Source of the DNA: Cymodocea nodosa
Lineage: Eukaryota > Streptophyta > Magnoliopsida > Alismatales > Cymodoceaceae
Assembly (NCBI GenBank): GCA_036874045.1
Contig: CM072340.1
Coordinates: 5,967,001-6,031,000, forward strand
DNA: 64,000 nucleotides
Direction of reading: 5' to 3'
The notes under the pieces are model-generated. The model searched no databases and was not told the origin of the DNA. It worked only from the letters and a program-made list of their open reading frames with translations. The translations under genes were made by a program, and so were the position numbers. Every line of letters begins with the position of its first letter. Position 1 is the first letter of the stretch. Shown in pieces: positions 35,112 to 46,244 of this stretch.

Positions 35112-35699
35112 TTATTCAGCTTCCTTCCCAAAGGAGGTATCAATTTCATTAACAATTCTATTGATAAGGTTAGTCACTACTTGTATTGGCAATCCTCCAA
35201 TAAGTTTAATTTCTATTGGTTCCTTCTATCTAGGGAGTATATTTCTATTCATATTATAATTCTGAATGGTAGCATTTCTAAATACATGATCTAGACGATT
35301 GTTTAATTGTTGAATTATCTTTTCTAACTTCTCTATTCTAGATCATTGTTCAATTAATGCTTCATGTCTTATATTTTTGTCATTTATATTTTCTCCTCCT
35401 TGGAAATTGTTATTTCTCCAAGAGTGATTTCTCCAATTAGGATTATAAGAATTTCCAAAGTTATCTTTCTGGTTTCTAGTATAAATAATATTAAGTCATT
35501 AATATTTGCATTCTTTTCTGCTAGCTTTTGATTTAATGATTATTCTTCTATTTTCTTTGTTAAACTCAGTTAATTTAACTTCAAGCATAGTGCTTGAATT
35601 TATTTCATGCATTCCCCATGGCAGTATTCTTTTATCTATAATAGCTTCAACTGAGTTTTCCCACTGTGCAGTTCTTTTTGCAAAGTTTTCTAAGTATGC
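35112..35699 (-). pseudogene. gag of element D, C-terminal part
   Basis: Continuation of the gag gene that begins at 53591 and is split by E2. On the minus strand it reads the segment equivalent to AEAIIDKRILPRG, then ELTKKIE, NINDL, the NW-RNH region, and the coiled-coil-like IEKLEKIIQQLN. It ends GKEAE before TAA at 35112-35114. There is no zinc knuckle. The last five bases (35695-35699, TATGC) are the target duplication of E2. Confidence 0.8.
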
Positions 35700-37856
35700 T
35701 GTTTAGAATGAAAAAGTGCATATTATTAATGGTTAAATGATAGTTAATTACATAATATTTAGCTTATCATATGAGAATTAAGCCATTATGTTATAATTGC
35801 ATTGTTATAAGCTTTAATTAAAGAATCTGCTTAATTTGGGAGAATTAATGTTAATTTAGTACATTTTTGAACTGTCGATAAGTTGCAGGCTGTGAAATTC
35901 TTAAGTATCCAAATTTTCTGATATTTCATACAGTTATGTTTAACATACCGAACATGTATCAGATAGTTATGTTTAAACTACCGAAAAGTTATGTTTTAAA
36001 AGAATAGTTTACTATTTCCTGAAGTACACGTGTTAAAACCATAATGCATGTGTTAAGTGAACTTTCAGTGAGTTATCTATAACTATCCGAAATTGTAGTT
36101 GGGCATCAAATAGTTAGACCTGTAACTCTCCGAAATGTTTCTTTTATTATTAAACTGCTACTAACACGTGTCGTAATCTGGTAGATTTACTTAAGTTATA
36201 TATCGGTGAGTTAAGTTTGTAAGTATCCGAAATGCACCTAAGCATCGGATAGTTAAATTTATACACGTATTGAATTTAAATGCTTTAGTATATCACATGA
36301 GATGCACATGTTTAACTCAAAGTTAGCATAACTGTACGGGTTGAGTTACATGAATATACACTAAGGTAACACGTTATGTTAGCGGCTTATTTCTTTATTG
36401 CACGTGTTTTGTAGTTAAATCAATGAGGTAAGTCCGTTGAGTTATTTGTAACTCCACGGACTATTTATTTTCTAATATGCCACTATAGCAGTTGTAGAAA
36501 TATGACAGTTTGAAGGAAAAACCACGATCGCACGTATCGCTTAGAGAGAAGAAATCATCGTCGTTGATATGAATGAAGGAAATCCAACCGACCATTCAAG
36601 CAAAAGCAGTTACCACTGAAGAAATATAAAAGAAAAAAAGAGAAAAAGAAGAGGGTGTGATCGATGGGTATGGCCAGTGTGTACAAAGAAGCACCGAGCT
36701 TTCTACAGACAGTGTCAGTAATTCTCCGAAGTACCACACCAACCATTATCACCACCACATTATCACTGCCTTATCACCAACCATCAGAGATCTGTGAGGA
36801 TACTTTCCTAATGTCGGGTCGATTTCGAGCCAAACACAGTGCCTCACAACCACTATGAGTGATCGCGTCGCGGGAAGGGAAGCCATTTTCACCAAGTGCC
36901 GACTCATATTTTAGGAGATCGTAAAACTTCTAGCCTTGGTTTCAGGTTGATGCCTGTATGTTGAAGAGGAGATCATCTTGCAATTCTGGACTCGCGATTC
37001 TATAGGGAGAGGAGACAGAATTGTAAGTGGTTTAATTTTCAATGGTGTAATCACGTTGCATGTAGTGACAGAAGTATTTACTATCAGTTGAGATTACTTT
37101 ACATTTCACCTTTCACCCATTTCCATGTTCATATTAAAACAAAAATACCAAAAACAATTTATCTGTGTTTGTATTTTGTATTTGAGTGTTGTATTGTTTA
37201 TGTTGTATCGTGATTAATGTTATCTTTGTCAGTGTTGTGATTGTTTTATGTTTGTTTTAGTTTAACAATTTACTAAAATTAGTTCGTTCAAAAGACTTAA
37301 AGATTTTAATGGTTACTGTTTGAAAGTATTGCTTAATGATAAATTCAGTGTTTACTAATATTAAAGAGCTTAATTGATGTTATTTACAATCTATGGAATC
37401 GCCTAATGGTTAGCTGAATTCCTCTGTAAATAGCAATATTAAAAAAGAAGATAGGCTCGTGGAGTTAATATAAGTCCACGAGTTTAGTTTGTTGAGTTAG
37501 CCATAACTCAACGAACTTTGTCCGTTAAGTTAACTGTAACTCAATGGAGGGTTTATTGAAGATATAAATTTGATTGTTAACAAACGGAACAGTTCTCAAT
37601 TCTTAAGCAATTTCCTGTGGTATCGACCTGTACTTGCACACTAATACAATAGATACTATGCACTTGCAATTAAAATACAAATTGGAATTAATATCTAACT
37701 TTTATTAAAGGTTGTTTGTTTACTTCTATATAAAAAAAAGAATAGGCATAAAGATAAATTAACTAAGTAAAAATAGAAGTTAACAAATCCAAGTTTTTCT
37801 AGTGCGTTGCTGGAGATCCAAACAAGTTTTCTAGTGTCGTGCTAGCCAAGCAAACA
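35700..37856 (+). repeat. 5' LTR of E2
   Basis: 2,157 bp, TGTTTAGAATG ... CAAGCAAACA. It matches the 3' LTR at 50662-52834. In the first 120 or so bases I count about seven differences, mostly transitions. Its right end carries two units of an approximately 33-bp repeat that continues into the primer site. An ORF at 36664-36858 lies in the LTR and is not supported as a gene. Confidence 0.92.
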
Positions 37857-37887
37857 AGTTTTATGGTACCGTTGCTGGGGAATTGAA
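37791..37887 (+). repeat. Tandem triplication across the LTR / primer-site junction
   Basis: Three diverged units of 32-33 bp start with aagtttt at 37791, 37824 and 37856. The first contains gtgcgttgctggagatc, the second gtgtcgtgctagcc, and the third is the functional primer site. Units one and two are part of the LTR, because both recur at the end of the 3' LTR (52769-52834). The first resembles a primer site with one base deleted. Confidence 0.75.
37864..37881 (+). promoter_or_regulatory. Primer-binding site, tRNA-Asp type
   Basis: tggtaccgttgctgggga lies seven bases after the LTR. It matches the reverse complement of the plant tRNA-Asp 3' end except at C-to-T positions (the two sites expected to read tggcgcc and gccgggg). 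Athila elements use this tRNA. Confidence 0.8.
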
Positions 37888-37938
37888 TTAATATAAGCAA
37901 CTGTTAGAGCTATTTCGTTTTAATAGCCAAAGTGTTGT

Positions 37939-39099
37939 GTGTTTTTTTCTATGATTGAGATTATGTCATATGCTTATGCTCAAAGATTTTTGAAACTTGT
38001 AGTTAGCATATGTGAATTCTGCAATTCTGAAGGATACGACATTTCTGACTGTTTGAAACTGAGACGTTTGCAGATGGTTAGATCCCATGAACAACAAATG
38101 AATTATCCTCAGTATAATAGAGCCGAGTATGAGAATCCTATAGTTTACCCAACTGATGATCAGTATAGAATGTATAATATGTTGAGAGACATTGAAGTTT
38201 GGGATAGGTATGACAGACTGGAACGTAGTATAGAGCAAAACCTAGACAAACTAGAATACTTTATGTGTCAGCAACAAGAAGTCAACCAATTAAACTATAA
38301 GGAAGCATATTCAGAACCTAAAAAGGATATAATTTTTGAAACTGAAAAACCCATAATGAAAATTGATCAAAAATTGAATACAATGAGATTAGATGATCTG
38401 GAAAGAAAACTAAAAGCATTGGACAAATATACAATGAAAATACAAGTTATGCAACAGGACAATGAAAATTATAATGTTATAGACTTGCATAATTTGCAAA
38501 ATATACAGCAAATATAAAATATTAATGCAAGAGAATTTAAAGAATGCACTTTAAAACTAAAAACAATTGAAGATCATAATCACGAAAATGATATACCAAA
38601 ACATCATGAGAGTAATGAAAATCTGGAAGATGTATATGTAACATTAAGATCTAGAACTAATATACCACCAAGAACTCAAAATGAAAATAATATGAAGGTG
38701 GATAAGTGTAAAAATCAAAATGATAATGAAAATGTAATAGCTGAAAATCTAGAAATCACTGAATAACAATCTGAATCTACTAATGAAGGTAAAAATGATC
38801 AAACAAATCAAACAAAAGAAAAAGAATCTTTTAAATCACAATCTTTAGCACCCTATCCTGAAAGATTACAACAAACAATACCTGAAAAGCAAGAAAACAT
38901 CAGAGAAATTTTTGAAAAAGTACAAGTTAACATTCCTTTGTTAGATCTATTACAAAAAATGCCACATTGTGCTAAATTTCTGAAGGATTGGTGTACTAAG
39001 AAAAGAGAGCAAAAAGTTCTTAGAAAGCTCTTTTTAGTTGAGCAAAGTAGTTCCCTATTTCTACCATAAATTCCTAAAAAGTTATCTGATCTTGGAATT
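37939..39099 (+). pseudogene. E2 pol N-terminal part: zinc knuckle and linker
   Basis: The frame opens at ATG 37939, just after the primer site. Residues 24-37 are CEFCNSEGYDISDC, a retroviral CCHC knuckle (CX2CX4HX4C) with His replaced by Tyr. A long charged linker follows (RDIEVWDRYDRLERSIEQNL, then an Asn/Glu-rich stretch). It then reaches the block found ahead of Athila proteases: LAPYPERLQQ, VNIPLLDLLQKMP and AKFLKDWCTKKREQ. Stops at 38515, 38764 and 39067 are TAA; the frame itself does not shift. In other Athila elements capsid and knuckle belong to one gag. Here the knuckle heads pol while the capsid is encoded at 46245, so gag is split. Confidence 0.75.
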
Positions 39100-39858
39100 C
39101 ATGTTATATCATGCACCATAGGAAATATCATTCTAGAAAGAACCTTAATAGACTTAGGTGCAGGTATAAATGTTATTCCAAGTGATATATTTGCATCCTT
39201 AGGATTAGAAGGCTTAATTCCTACTAGTACGGTTATTCAATTAGCTGATAGAAGTATAAGATACCCTAAAGGAAAAATAGAGGATGTCTTAATTAAAATA
39301 AAAAACTTTATATATCCTATTGATATTGTAATTTTGGATTCCCAACAAATTAAGTATAAAAATAGTGATACATCTTTAATTTTGGGAAGACCATTTTTAG
39401 CATCATCAGGGGCTGTTATAAATTGTAAAACTAGAGTAATGAAGTTAGCATATGGTAATGAGGATACTCAACTAAATATTTTCAAACCAGAAAGGTTTGA
39501 CGAGTTAAAAATGTCCTTATATGCCATAGACTTTTTAGAGGATGAAGGAGATATGTTAGATGATGTGATTCAAGAAGAATTAAATAAGCAAATCAATTCT
39601 AAAACTTTAGAGGAAAGTGAAAGCATAAATATAGAACGAGATCAGGAAAAAATTAATTTAGAAAATGATGATATTCAATTAGGAGCTCTTGCTTCTGATG
39701 GGCAACATTTAGAATTAAAACATTTACCTCCTGAATTAACCTATATATTTCTGGAAGAGAAACGAACCTGTCCAATCATTATTGCTTCAGATTTAAAAGA
39801 GGATCAAATAGATAAATTAAAAGATGTAGTAAAAAGTTATAAAGAAGCAATAGGATAG
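39100..39858 (+). pseudogene. E2 aspartic protease region
   Basis: Same frame as the knuckle. The active-site loop is LIDLGAGINVIPSDIF (about 39148-39195), the Athila form of the D-S/L-G-A motif. The second conserved element is LILGRPFLASSGAVI (about 39376-39420). This enzyme would cut the polyprotein. A linker of about 110 residues (rich in Glu, Asp and Asn) follows, with LKHLPPELTYIFLEE near its end, a known bridge to RT in Ty3 elements. The stop at 39856 (TAG) replaces a Trp codon. Confidence 0.85.
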
Positions 39859-41330
39859 ACTATGACTGATATAAAAGGGTTAAGTTCAACTTTATGCTGT
39901 CATCACATATATTTAGAAGAGAATGCTAAACCTATTAGAATTCCTAAGAGGAGATTAAATCCAAACCTTAAATAAGTAGTCAGGAAAGAAATAGTGAAAT
40001 GGTTAGATAATGACATAATTTATTCGATTTCTGATAGCTCATGGGTTAGCCCAATCCATGTAGTTCCCAAGAAATCAGGATTAACATTTATTAGGAATGA
40101 AAGTCAAGACTTGATACCTACTAGAATTCAATTAGGCTGGAGAGTATGTATAGACTATAGAAAGCTAAATGCTTTGACTAGGAAATATCATTTTCCCCAA
40201 CCTTTTATAGATCAAATGTTGGAAAAATTAGCAGGGCAAGAATATTTCTGTTTCCTAGATGGGTATTCAGGTTATAATCAAATTCTAGTAGCATTAGAGG
40301 ATCAAGAGAAAACAACTTTCACCTGTCCTAATGGAACTTATGCTTTTAAGAGAATACCATTCAGATTATGTAATGCACCAACTACCTTTCAAAGGTATAT
40401 GCAGGGCATATTTACTAGAATGACTGAAGATTTTTTGGAAATATTTATGGATGATTTTACTATATATGGCAACTCATATGAAGTCTGTTTAAAAAAATTA
40501 GACTTAATATTAAAACGCTATGTGAAAAAAAATCTGGTTTTGAATTGGGAAAAATGTCACTTCATTGTTAAACAAATAGAAGTAATTTCTAATCTACCAG
40601 AACCTAAATCAATAAAAGATATTAGATCCTTTCTAGGACATGTTGGTTTTTATAGAAGATTTATTAAAAACTTTAGCAAAATAGCTAGACCTTTAACTAA
40701 TCTATTAAAAAATGTCCCATTCAACTTTGATAAAAATTGCGATGAAACATTTTTCAAACTTAAATCTAGCTTAATTTCAACTCCTATAATTCAAGCACCT
40801 GATTGGAGTCATACATTTGAATTAATATGTGATGCATCTGATTTTGTTGTAGGAGCAGTATTGGGATAGAAGATAGAAAAATCTCCTAGAGTGATTCATT
40901 ATGCAAGCAAAACCTTAAATGATGCTCAAGTTAATTATACAACTATTGAAAAAGAACTATTAGCTGTTGTGTTTGCCTTAGAAAAGTTTAGATTATATCT
41001 GATTGGAGCTAAAGTAATAGTATACATGGATCATTCAACTTTAAAACATCTAATAACAAAAAAAGAGACTAAGCCGAGATTGATCTAATGGATATTATTA
41101 TTACAAGAATTTGATTTAGAAATTAAAGATAAAAAAGGTTGTGAGAATGTAGTAGTAGATCATTTATCAAGATTACAAATAGAAAAATCAAATATTGAAA
41201 TTAAGGATAATTTTCTTGATGAACAATTAATGACCATCAACACAATACCTTGGTATGCAGACATAGTTAATTACTTAGTTACTAGTTTAACACCTAAGGA
41301 TTGGAATAGATAGGATAAGAAATTGTTTTC
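39859..41330 (+). pseudogene. E2 reverse transcriptase and RNase H
   Basis: Ty3-type RT: RRLNPNLK, then VRKEIVKWLDNDIIYSISDS, SWVSPIHVVPKK, GWRVCIDYRKLNALT, FCFLDGYSGYNQI and the catalytic FMDDFTIYGNS (about 40447). After KCHFIVKQ the sequence jumps directly to IEVISNLPEP (about 40579). The connection usually found there (a GIVLGH..S..G..VD segment of about 20 residues) is gone, an in-frame deletion. RNase H follows: first Asp in ELICDASDF, Glu in [16 protein letters not shown], Asp in [10 protein letters not shown] and last Asp in VVDHLSRL. Stops at 39973, 40867, 41086 and 41311 fit single-base transitions of Gln, Glu or Trp codons. Together these enzymes copy the RNA into DNA. Confidence 0.9.
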
Positions 41331-42546
41331 TCAAGAGTAAAATATTACAATTGGGAAGACCCATACTTATTTAAGAAATGTCCTGATCTGGTTTTAAGGA
41401 AGTGTGTTCCAGAAATTGAATATCAGAGCATATTGTCTTTCTGTCATGACCAAGCTTGTGGAGGGCATTTTGGCTCTAGGAAAACAACTGCAAAAATTCT
41501 GTAATGTGGATTTTATTGGCCAACACTATTCAAAGATGCTCATAAATATTGCTTAAGTTGGGATGTCAACAAATAGGAAGAATATCAAAGAGGAATATGA
41601 TGCCTCTTAATCCTATTGTTGAGGTTGAAATCTTTGATGTGTGGGAAATAGATTTTATGGGTCCATTTCCTATGTCTAACCAATTTAATTACATATTGTT
41701 GGGGGTGGATTATGTATCTATATGGATAGAAGTTATTCCTATAAAAACTAACGAGAACAAAGTGGTAATACAATTTATAAGAACCAATATATTTGCCAGA
41801 TTTGGAATACCTAAAGCTATTATCAGTGATAGAGGAACTCATTTCTGTAATAGAAGTTTTGAAGCCTTAATGAAGAAATATGGAGTAAACCACAAAATTG
41901 CAACATCATATCATCTACAAACAAGTGGACAAGTATAAAGTGCTAACAAACAAATTAAGTTAATCTTAGAAAAAGTAGTAAATCCTACTAGAACAGATTG
42001 AGCTAATAGATTGATAGATGCACTTTGGGCTTATAGAACTACTTATAAAACATGCTTAGGTATGTCACCTTTTAGGCTAGTATATGGAAAAAGTTGTCAT
42101 TTACTAGTTGAAATAGAACATAAAGCTTATTGGGCATTAAAAACTCTGAACACTAATTTAAATCAAGCTGTAGAAAATAGAAAAATGTAATTAATTGAAT
42201 TAGAAGAATTTAGAAATGAAGCTTATTCGAAGACTGTAAGAGAAAAACAGAAAATGAAATTCTGGCATGATAGAAAAATTATTCCAAAAAACTTTGAAAT
42301 AGGACAAGAAGTATATCTTTATATGGCTAGCTCCATAACCATCTAGGAAAATTAAGATCTAGATGAGCAGGACCTTACATAGTTCGAAATATTTATCCTT
42401 ATGGAGCTATTGAAATTGAAAATCTTAAAAATCAGAATATATTTAAAGTAAATAGACAAAGACTTAGACCTATTTTGAAAACACCAAAAAGCTCCTTTGG
42501 AATTATAGAAGAAGTCAGAGTAGAGGACTACTCGAGCTTTACTTAG
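41331..42546 (+). pseudogene. E2 integrase
   Basis: The HHCC zinc-binding domain is visible: CHDQACGGHFGSRKT with a following Cys pair near 41550. The catalytic core has Asp in WEIDFMGPFP (about 41650) and Asp in ISDRGTHF (about 41825). The third catalytic residue, the Glu normally after TSGQV, is a TAA stop (41936-41938). Downstream are [23 protein letters not shown] and a C-terminal end IIEEVRVEDYSSFT before TAG at 42544. At least two frame shifts occur. The protein would insert the DNA copy and make a 5-bp duplication, consistent with the TATGC flanks. This copy could not have done so in its present form. Confidence 0.85.
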
Positions 42547-43093
42547 TAAGAAATTAGTTTTTATGTTGATATACAAAATAATAATAATAATAATTTAAAT
42601 TTATAAAATATAAAAAATCGTTGCAGTTCAACCAATCGGATCCAACGGTATGATCGGAACATAAAAATATCTATATTAATTTTAAGAAAAAATGTTGGTT
42701 TTACCGAAACATACTATCGGTTCAATCGAAAAAAAAAAAAGGTCTGACCGAAACATAGTATCGGTTAAATCGGTAAGAAACAGAGAAACTATTATCTTAA
42801 GTATTTTTATTATTATATATATTTGTTTGTACAGGAAGTCCATTGAGTTATGCTTAACTCAACGAGCTTACTCCGTTGAGTCTTGAGTTAGTCAACGAGC
42901 TTAGTCCATTGAGTTAATTGTAACTCAATGGAGTACTGTAGCTAAGACCGCGGATGAGAGAGTAATAGTTGGTTCAGAAAATGACTTGATTACTTGCCTA
43001 AACTTAGGGCTTATTTAAACTAAAACCTAGGGTTTTGGGGGCATTATCCGGCAAACCATTTGGAATTTAGAACAATAGAAATCAGAGCGATTC
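42547..43093 (+). other. Integrase-ORF3 spacer of E2
   Basis: Non-coding. Positions 42610-42780 have TCGGTTNAACCGA-type words (tatcggttcaatcgaaa, gtatcggttaaatcggt). Positions 42838-42935 have inverted CGTTGAGTTA / TAACTCAACG words (gagttatgcttaactcaacg). Near 43020, ctagggttttgggggcatta precedes ORF3. Equivalent to 8707-9420 and 62185-62922. Confidence 0.8.
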
Positions 43094-45320
43094 GTGCTGT
43101 TGTGTAACTCCACGATGAGGAAGATGACACTTGAGTTCTGGGAAGATGCAGTTGACATAACACAGTTTCTGAAGGAATTAGAGGAATGGCACACGTGCCA
43201 AAAGATTCGGAATATGATAAGAGAAAAAGAGTTACAGAAGATAGAATTTGAACTTTTTAGATTAAGAAGAATGTTAGTAGATTGTGGTATACAAATACCC
43301 CAGATAATGGAGACACGAATCAGAGTAGCAACAGAAATTGCAGTTAGTAAAGAAAGAAAAATCAGGTCAAACAATGAAGTAGCCCTAGAGCTAATCTAGT
43401 GCAAGGCAAGATTATGGTTCAAAAGGTGCATTGCTGGTCATGGAAGTTGGGAAATATGGCGCTAGCAACAAGCAGGAGAACGGGAAGAACCAACTGCTGA
43501 AAGACCTATTCCTGAGGAACAACAGTCAAGACCTCCAGTTCAACCAACAAAGCCATTGCCACGAGTAGCATTTGCTTGGCCGAGAACTGTTGAAGAAGAG
43601 AAAGAGTTTGCTAGCTTGGTCAAAACAACAAGAGACCAAGGTGACGACGAAAGAATAGCTACATCTAAGGTACATATTTTATATGATGCCATTAAGAAAA
43701 GAAGGGTCGAAGAAAAGTTGAGGGCCCAGTACAAAATTAAGGTTGAACAACATCAGGCAGCAGCTAAATCAAGTGGTGCAAAAGAAGCTGAAGCTAGTCC
43801 TTCGAGACCAGCAATTATTGGAAAAATTAAATAGGAAGAGCTAGTACCTGTGGTTCAAAGGCGTGCATAGCCTTTATTTTTATATTTAATCTCAGATGAA
43901 GAAGAGGAAGAACAGGCACAATAATCACACGAAAGGAAAAGAGATAGTGCCTGAGTATCAAAAAGAGATTAAATCTGAGGTACCAATGTCAACAGGGCCT
44001 GTGGAGCCAATTTTTATAAACCTGCTATCTGATTTTGAGGAGGAGCAACAGTAGCAGGAGCAAAAAGAAGAAGAAAAACAGGCTAAAATTAGTTTGCAGC
44101 CTATACAAGAAGAAGAAACAGAAATTAGGGCAGAAACTGAATTGCCCGTGACTCCATCCCAATTTGCCACAGAATCAGAAAGAACAATGACAAAGCAGAT
44201 TGGTAGTCAGGAGGAAGAAGAAAGAGCAGAAAATGAAGAAGTTGAACGAAGCTATTTGCACAAAAATGACTTTGCAGATTCCATTGAAGAGCAAGAAACT
44301 CTTCAGCAATTTATGGAAAGAATTCAAGATAGAGTGGAGTGTTCTACCGGCTCACCACCATAGACAAAAGTAGAAGCAAAAATTCAGGAATCTATAGAAC
44401 ATGTTCAAGTGCGGCAAATGGTAGAGGAAGATCAAGAACAAACCCCTCTGGAACAACAAAGTCACATTCTTGACTCGATTGAAATAACAGTTTTGAATGA
44501 AGTATATTTTTGGAGTTAGGAAGCTTATAATAAATATCAAGAGATTAGGGGTTATGATATTATTTACAGTAGACCAGTAAATTGGGATGGAATGCAAGCA
44601 ATCAAAGAATTATTTGAGTTCCAAGGTCTACTGAAGTTTATTTATCAAGAAAGAGGGCATGCAGTATATGAGAATCTAGTGCCCTATTTTTATGCAAATT
44701 TGAGAGAAAAAGAAGGAAAATTAATTTCCAACGTGGAGAAAGCTGATGTACAGATAACACTAGAGCTTCTCCACAACATTTTTGGATTGAAGAATGAAGG
44801 ACAGGAAATGTTGGAAAGTACAACTACCGTTGAATGGACAGAATAGGAAATCAATGACAGTTTGGCTATCAATCCTAGTGTGCCTTTATTAAATAGACTG
44901 AAGCATTTAAATGGTAAAGCACACATGGTAGCCAACATTTTGATTAAGAATGTCTATCAACGACAAGACCATGACATAGAATTGAGTCAATTTGTCAAAT
45001 AGGCCACGTTTACAGTTGTCAATAGAATTCCAATAAATTGGACTGCAGTTTTTATCTCCAAGCTGAGAATAGTGAAGAAGAAATTGTTTTATGGAGATTT
45101 GATTCCACTACTGATGGTGGATTGTATTGATTTCACGAAATGGGCATCAAAGAGAATCAAATCAAGAACCATTTCAGTGAAAGAGTACAAAAATTTTGTA
45201 GCTACAGAAATAGTCGTATCTTCTGGAGGAATTACAAGAGCTGTAGAGAGAATTAATCAATTAGAGCTACAATTAGAAAAACTCCAGAAGAAAGTAGATG
45301 AATTGAGGAATAGAGACTAA
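43094..45320 (+). pseudogene. ORF3 (accessory protein) of E2
   Basis: About 740 codons, with one frame shift (between 43834 and 44094) and several stops. N-terminal block: LEFWEDAVDITQFLKELEEW, then RKIRSNNEVALELI and RLWFKR. A Pro/Glu linker leads to PRVAFAWPRTVEEEKEFASL and a basic helix (KKRRVEEKLRAQYKIKVEQH). The middle is strongly acidic and Gln-rich (44070-44480). The conserved domain follows: GYDIIYSRPVNWDGMQAIKE, LFEFQGLLKFI, YANLREKEGKLISNVEKADV and LLHNIFGLKNEG. After DLIPLLMVDCIDFTKW comes a short coiled coil (INQLELQLEKLQKKVDELRN). It resembles the 'putative plant transposon protein' family. It occupies the env-like position of Athila, but no signal peptide or membrane span is seen. 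Copies exist in B, D and G, and a relative in J. Confidence 0.8.
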
Positions 45321-46244
45321 ATTGTATTGTTCGTCTACTTGTATAGAATTGTATGAAGATTGTATGATGTAATTGTAATATAAATTGATTCATATTAATG
45401 AATATAAATTTTTCAGATGTACTGTTCATACATGTTTTAAATGTGAAATGAATGGAATTTATTGAATGTTATATAATTTGTGGAACATTATGAATGAATG
45501 TTTAACAGATTTACAATTTGCTGAATGACAGGATGATGCTTGAAAATTTCTGCATGTTGCAAGGTAAAATGTAAATTCTGCATAACATAAAATGACTTGC
45601 AAGTTAAATATTTATATAATGTTCAGATTTAAATGAATTTTGAGTAGAATGATGCATTAATGACAAAGATTTAACTTTATTTCAATTAGCAGAATGCAAG
45701 AAAAAAAAAAAAACCTTAGAAGTTGCTAAGTGTTAACTCAACAAAGTAAATTCGTTGAGTTAAATGTAACTACACGAGGTCAATAATATAATATAAGGTC
45801 ACTCCGTTGAGTTATCCATAACTCAACGAAGTTAGTCCGTGGGGTTAGCAATAGTAACCGACATTATTTCGTTGAGTTATCTGTAACACAATGAGGTTAG
45901 TTCATGGATTAAGTAGAATGGTTATTCTTTTAATCACGAACGAAACTTCGTCGGTTTAGCGGTTACCAAAATTTGAAATTAATAGTGATACACATACCCA
46001 TAAAAATAGGAACCATGCTGCACATTGCAAGACACGTTCTTGCAACGAGATTTATTCACTTTATAGATGTGTTATATATATAAAACAAAATGTTATTTAC
46101 GAGTTATCAACACTTTTAAAAGTAAGAAGAAAAGCGTTGGGGGAACTAGAAGGAGAAGCAGCAGATTCGACTTGATCCGTCAACAAATATTTACTGAATG
46201 AAAAGCTTCAAACTAGTATGTAATTAATCTTTTGTTATTTATTT
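45321..46244 (+). other. ORF3-gag spacer of E2
   Basis: Non-coding, 0.9 kb. Positions 45725-45915 hold the inverted-repeat array (tccgttgagttatccataac followed by tcaacgaagttagtccgtgg, and relatives). A donor-like gtatgtaat at 46217 is conserved in G (20832) and D. It may mark a splice site or only conserved leader sequence. Confidence 0.75.

Noticed and set aside
36555..36858. ORFs on both strands in the 5' LTR of E2 (also 51519-51725 in the 3' LTR)
   Set aside because: They are the same LTR region in two copies, and other family LTRs have no such frame. They are likely incidental.
43094..45320. ORF3 as an envelope glycoprotein
   Set aside because: Only its position fits. I see no signal peptide, membrane span or Cys/N-glycosylation pattern; the protein is acidic, Gln-rich and ends in a coiled coil.
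42547..46244. Idea that gag in E2 belongs to a second element nested after integrase
   Set aside because: No LTR, polypurine tract or duplication lies between integrase and gag. ORF3 and its spacers are continuous, and D and G show the same order.
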